Positions 60,337-64,000 of a DNA stretch of 64,000 bases are shown here, piece after piece. Both the position numbers and the translations under genes were made by a program. The stretch covers positions 5,146,001-5,210,000 of the forward strand of contig JARWIR010000018.1 in the NCBI GenBank assembly GCA_029959085.1, in the 5' to 3' direction. Origin of the DNA: Nemophila menziesii. Lineage: Eukaryota > Streptophyta > Magnoliopsida > Boraginales > Hydrophyllaceae. Below the pieces are notes generated by a model. That model was not told where the DNA came from. It made no database searches and worked only from the letters and a program-made list of their open reading frames with translations. Every line of letters begins with the position of its first letter. The first letter of the stretch is position 1.

Positions 60337-60648
60337 ATGGAGGATAGTAGAAGAGAGAGTGGGTTTGTCATTAGATCTAACGATTGGAGAAGATTTTGTT
60401 TCATCAATCCAAATAATAGTGGTGACGGGAGCAGTGACGTCGTTGTTCAATTTTCTGATATCATAACTGACTCTTATGTTCGCTACCGTGCATCCAACTC
60501 TATGCTTGCCAATAGGTTGAGTTTTATGCCCTCAAAGAGGGGGGCAAAAGTAAGTCTCTTGATGTTTTGGTCTCAGCTGTTGAGAATGGTTTTAAAAGGA
60601 GCATGGGTAATTGGAATCGTGGTAGCAGATATTGTGGTTTTTAATTAA
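60337..60648 (+). pseudogene. Cold-shock-domain fragment, U4 left arm
   Basis: 103 codons from ATG 60337, opening MEDSRRESGFVIRSNDWRRF, with FCFINPNNS and DVVVQFSDI. The shared frameshift gives ANRLSFMPSKRGAKVSLLMF. The frame runs through the former palindrome centre and stops in novel junction sequence. The TATA promoter is present about 90 bp upstream (CACTATATATACATAATAG at about 60243). Confidence 0.55.
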
Positions 60649-60928
60649 TAATCCGAATTAAAAATAAAAACACTAGTTCAAAGATTTGGCCTTTGCGTAA
60701 AAAAGAAGAAGTAAATTCTCGGGTTCATCCCCATGACCCAGTTCTTTAAAAAAATATATATAACTCTCTCGAAATTTATCGTCCAATATCTATTACTCTT
60801 GTTCTTAATTTTATTCTCATTCCTCTCCCTCTCTCATCTCAAAAGAAAACTAGCCTCTCAAATCTATTTATTTTTAAAGAATACAACCTTTATATTAAGT
60901 CTTTTTTTATGTTTGAGATTTTACCATC

Positions 60929-60973
60929 ATGGAGATAACTAAGTTCTCCATTGGTGCATATAACCAACACAAG
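60929..60973 (+). pseudogene. Short first-exon-like segment (MEITKLSIG), U4 right arm
   Basis: ATG 60929, MEITKFSIGAYNQHK then GTATTATTTG. Its TATA region (ATATATATAACTC) is retained although the partner promoter has been deleted. Confidence 0.3.
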
Positions 60974-62054
60974 GTATTATTTGATTTATCTTTTTATACC
61001 TTAATATATTTGATAATTTATTATTTATTTATTTATTCATCATACAAAAATGATGAACCAAATTGAAATCGTACGATTGTAAATTTACCGATTTTTAAGG
61101 AAATTTAATATATTGATTATTGCTTCTAAGTTCGAGTTTTTGGAATTTTTAATATTTTTTTTTGAAATAATTGCAAATCTTTAAGGTACCTACGATGATT
61201 TGATCAGTCTATATTTCTCTATGTTGTAGCTTAGTCAAATCAGGTAGTTTATGATTATATAAGTTAAAAAATTACATAGTTTAATATAATTATTTTTATA
61301 TTGGTCCTTGTGTTATGCTGTTAGCCATATATACATTAGTGTTTCAAATGGTAGCAAATTACTATTGCATTATAGACTATGATATTCAATCTAAGAAAAT
61401 GTACTTTATGTTATATTTTTAGTCAACTATGCAAATTTACGTGGTTTAATAATGAGAAATGATATTAGCGTTATGTCGTTCAATATGATTTATTGCTCAT
61501 TCGAAAACATTTGGAACTAAAGCGTATAGATATGACCTGTATATTTTTTCATATATTGCTCGAATAGTTAGGTACTGTTAACCTCAATTAAAGCTGGTTT
61601 ACTATAATAAGATCATGAAAATAATTTATAGATCAATATATACTAAAATCTCAAAATTATTGTTGAATATTTGGATTTTGTATCAAGAGGGATAGTTATT
61701 TTGAACCAAGCTTTCTCTGATGCATTAGTGGAAGAGAGTGCAAAGTTTTATCACACACCTATACAATAACGCATATATTGTGTCCATTATATACATTAGG
61801 TTTAACTCTTTGGATGTCATCTTCTTAATATGTTGGATGAAACTTTATTCTAAATCCAAAAGTTTGATGGTAAATTGTGTAGCGCATCCGGTTTCTGTCT
61901 TTTTAGCATACTTTATAACATGTTTAGGCATTCCACCAGTTTTGTCTTCAGATGTCTAGAATACACTTCTTAACAACTTCAATCTCCAATGGGTTTAGTC
62001 ATTCTACCTAGTCTGTTATCGGAGGTCTAGTCATCAAATATTTACACCTCCAAT

Positions 62055-62207
62055 TTATTTAATTACCTCGGGTTTTGGCTTCTTCTCAGGTGAATTATGA
62101 ATGAGAAGATTTGTTTCTTTTGTTTCCACTAATGATTTCTTGTTCCTCTTCTTTGCCAAGCTTTGTACCATCCTCATGTAAGCCATCAAATCCTTACGTT
62201 TCGTCAT
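62055..62207 (-). pseudogene. 3' accessory ORF, N-terminal part, U4
   Basis: Fifty codons from ATG 62207 (MTKRKDLMAYMRMVQSLAKK), ending ten bases before the composite, as in U1 and U3. Confidence 0.5.
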
Positions 62208-62720
62208 CTCACTAACACACAACTCAGAGATAAATGAAGTATGAGTTAATCTCTTGAACTTTAAATGAATTGTGTTCTTTTGGTTGTAATGGTAGGAGGA
62301 TATTTAATGGTGATTGGATGGAGTTTTGTGAGGAATGAAGGAAGAGTAAAATAATTTTTATAGTGTAATATGAAGGAAGAAAGAATAAATTTTGAAGACT
62401 TGATAATCTGTTGTTTTTTGTGTTGTTATGGAATGGATTGAGTGAATATTATGTGTTTATGGAAGATGGGTGGAAATTCAGGTGGTGTTTTGGTGTGTTT
62501 TTAAAGGATTTCTCAATATTGAAAGGTCCATCGATTGAGTTTGGGGGTGGAACTGTGTATTAATGTAATAGAAGAAGGCATGAAAATAGGGTTTAGGTTG
62601 TAAGAAACCTTAGGGTTACCTTTATCTTTGTCTAAACCGCCTCCTTGTGTTTCACAACACCTCCTTCATGCTACAACTATCATCGCGAAGCTAGTGTCGC
62701 GAATTCCTATGTCAATTTTG

Positions 62721-63003
62721 TGCGGTGTACCGCACATATGCGCGGTGTACCACGCGAATGCTCCAATTCTTTATGACATTTTAAAGCTTGGACTTACCGT
62801 CGAGACGCTAACTGAAGTACGGTGTACCGCACCAAGACTTCACATCTATGTTTCTTTACATGTGTCGTAAAACGTTCCCACGGTCCTTTTTCGCGGAAGG
62901 TGTACCTTGATTCTGGTGCGGTGCACCACACCAGCCTTGACATATTTGCCAAATTGAAGCTCGTGTGATCAACCTGACATTTCGATTGTGTGCGGTGCAC
63001 CAT
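62721..63003. repeat. GC-rich palindrome block, U5
   Basis: TGCGGTGTACCGCAC, GCGCGGTGTACCACGCG, ACGGTGTACCGCACC and GTGCGGTGCACCACACC in the last array unit. Confidence 0.6.
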
Positions 63004-63269
63004 GATTCTCATGCTATATACCACAGAAAGCGATGTAAGCAGGATTATTCAAGCTCTTTCCTCCAAACTCAAAGATGTACCTACATACACAACAAAATTA
63101 TAAACTTTCTTCTCCAATTACCTTTAGTACACATAAATAAAACTAAATTTAATAATACAACATACAAAAGCAATAAACTAGTCTACAAATAGGTTTTCAC
63201 CCTTCTTTGGCGTTTGTTCAATGTAGTGAAACTCGAAGGGTTACCTCGCGCGCTACACTGATATGATGA

Positions 63270-63595
63270 GGTACATGACCTCCCCAAGATTTGTATCTTC
63301 CACACTAATGGTATCCTCACCTCCATGATGTATACTAAATTGATAACCATAACCCATGAATGTATATTTTCTGGTTGACTGTCCAAGCTCTATAGTTCCA
63401 TGAGGCGTCACCTTACTAACAATGAACAGACCTGACCACTTTTATCTCAAGTTTCCTGGATAATTGGTGAACTTGGAGTTGTACTTAAGGTCCCTTTGTA
63501 CTACTTCAAACTTCTTCTTTTGAATCCACTAATCATGGAATTTCTTGGTTTTCTCTTTATCTTTAAATAGGCTCTTAATTCAAACTCAAGAGGTA
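63270..63595 (-). pseudogene. Truncated integrase pseudogene, U5
   Basis: Only the C-terminal part of the integrase remnant is present. It breaks off at the array border at 63595. Confidence 0.65.
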
Positions 63596-63738
63596 CACCA
63601 ACAGGAGCTCAAGCTTTTGACGACTTTGTTTTGGCCTTTGGACGACCCTTTTAAAGTGTTGTCTTATCTTTGCATGCACTTTACACCATAGTTGCCTATA
63701 CTCGTGTTGCCAATGTTATGACTACACTTAGATAAGAT
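63596..63738. other. Non-array spacer to the right of the array
   Basis: About 140 bp unrelated to the unit, starting caccaacaggagctcaagct. No gene or recognisable repeat seen. Confidence 0.5.
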
Positions 63739-64000
63739 AGTCAGCTATTAAGACCCCCTTTCGCGGCTTCCTTCCAAAATAGTCGGCAATTGAGACTCCT
63801 TTCCCGGCTTCCTTCCCAAACAGTAGGCAATTGAGACCCCTTTCCCCAGCTCCTTCCAAATTAGAGTACGCAATTGAAACTCCTTTCCCCGACTCTTTCC
63901 AAATTAGAGTAGGCTATTCAGACCCCCTATCCCGACTCATTTCTGAAATATAGTCGGCTATAACGCTTCTATTTCCAGCTCCCTTCTAAAATGAGTCGCC
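63739..64000 (+). repeat. Minisatellite, about 42-bp period
   Basis: Six diverged copies plus the start of a seventh, beginning at 63739, 63781, 63822, 63865, 63908, 63952 and 63994, with periods of 41-44 bp. Each starts AGTCGGCTAT or AGTAGGCAAT and contains GAGACCCCTTTCCC followed by CTTCCAAA. It continues off the right edge. Confidence 0.85.

Larger units (their letters stand above)
57146..62045. mobile_element. Long inverted-repeat composite with deleted right-arm CSD, U4
   Basis: Same orientation as in U1. The left arm is complete with the 1.1-kb insertion. The right arm jumps at about 60630-60640 from the palindrome centre straight to the segment TTAATTAATAATCCGAATTA, so the inverted CSD copy and its promoter (about 500 bp) are gone. 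This unit can no longer form a CSD hairpin. Confidence 0.6.
52117..62512 (-). repeat. Tandem array unit U4
   Basis: Fourth copy of the unit, 10,396 bp, the shortest. The shortfall is mostly a deletion near 60630 that removes the CSD copy and its promoter from the right arm of the composite. It also has a long pure TA run near 56055-56100. Confidence 0.85.
62513..63595 (-). repeat. Truncated terminal array unit U5
   Basis: Fifth copy, matching the other units only as far as the middle of the integrase pseudogene. After the bases ctcaagaggta at 63585-63595 the other units continue with agttacaag, whereas this one changes to unrelated sequence. This is the right border of the array. Confidence 0.8.

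Overview
This window is plant nuclear DNA, AT-rich and almost entirely transposon-derived. It reads like pericentromeric heterochromatin of an angiosperm. The main evidence is two nested Athila-type Ty3/gypsy LTR retrotransposons with tRNA-Asp-type primer binding sites, plant-style TATA promoters, a MITE and an hAT-like insertion. I see no complete single-copy host gene, no rRNA, no tRNA and no CRISPR. The species cannot be named from the sequence alone.

Layout. The window is a head-to-tail array of a ~10.8-kb unit: U1 1-10838, U2 10839-21737, U3 21738-52116 (inflated by a 19.6-kb nested insertion), U4 52117-62512, and U5 62513-63595, which is cut off. The array runs off the left edge. On the right it stops abruptly at about 63595 and is followed by unrelated DNA and a ~42-bp minisatellite. 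Read on the minus strand, each unit is a decayed Athila-like fragment: an integrase pseudogene, a GC-rich palindrome block, a small accessory ORF and a 3' noncoding region. An AT-rich stretch of unknown origin joins one fragment to the next.

Inside the accessory ORF of every unit sits a 4.9-5.4-kb composite with very long inverted arms. The arms carry head-to-head copies of a cold-shock-domain (CSD) gene fragment, each with its own TATA promoter, and a divergent first exon (MEITKLSIG-type) on the other side of that promoter. One duplicated CSD copy is broken by a 1.1-kb hAT-like insertion with flanking direct repeats. In U3 the whole composite is flipped relative to its flanks, which suggests recombination between the arms. 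In U4 one CSD arm is deleted.

U3 is interrupted at 22224-41806 by a non-autonomous Athila-type element on the plus strand. It has gag and protease but no reverse transcriptase, RNase H or integrase core, and a 5-bp target duplication GGTGC. Its gag is in turn interrupted at 24171-35441 by a related, structurally complete Athila-type element on the minus strand, with target duplication ATGAT. That element has one long gag-pol frame broken by three stop codons.

Relative history inferred from nesting: Athila-like unit; insertion of the CSD composite and its hAT-like insert; tandem amplification; flip, MITE and other changes in single units; insertion of the gag-protease element into U3 (LTRs about 3% different by hand count); then insertion of the complete element (LTRs about 2% different).
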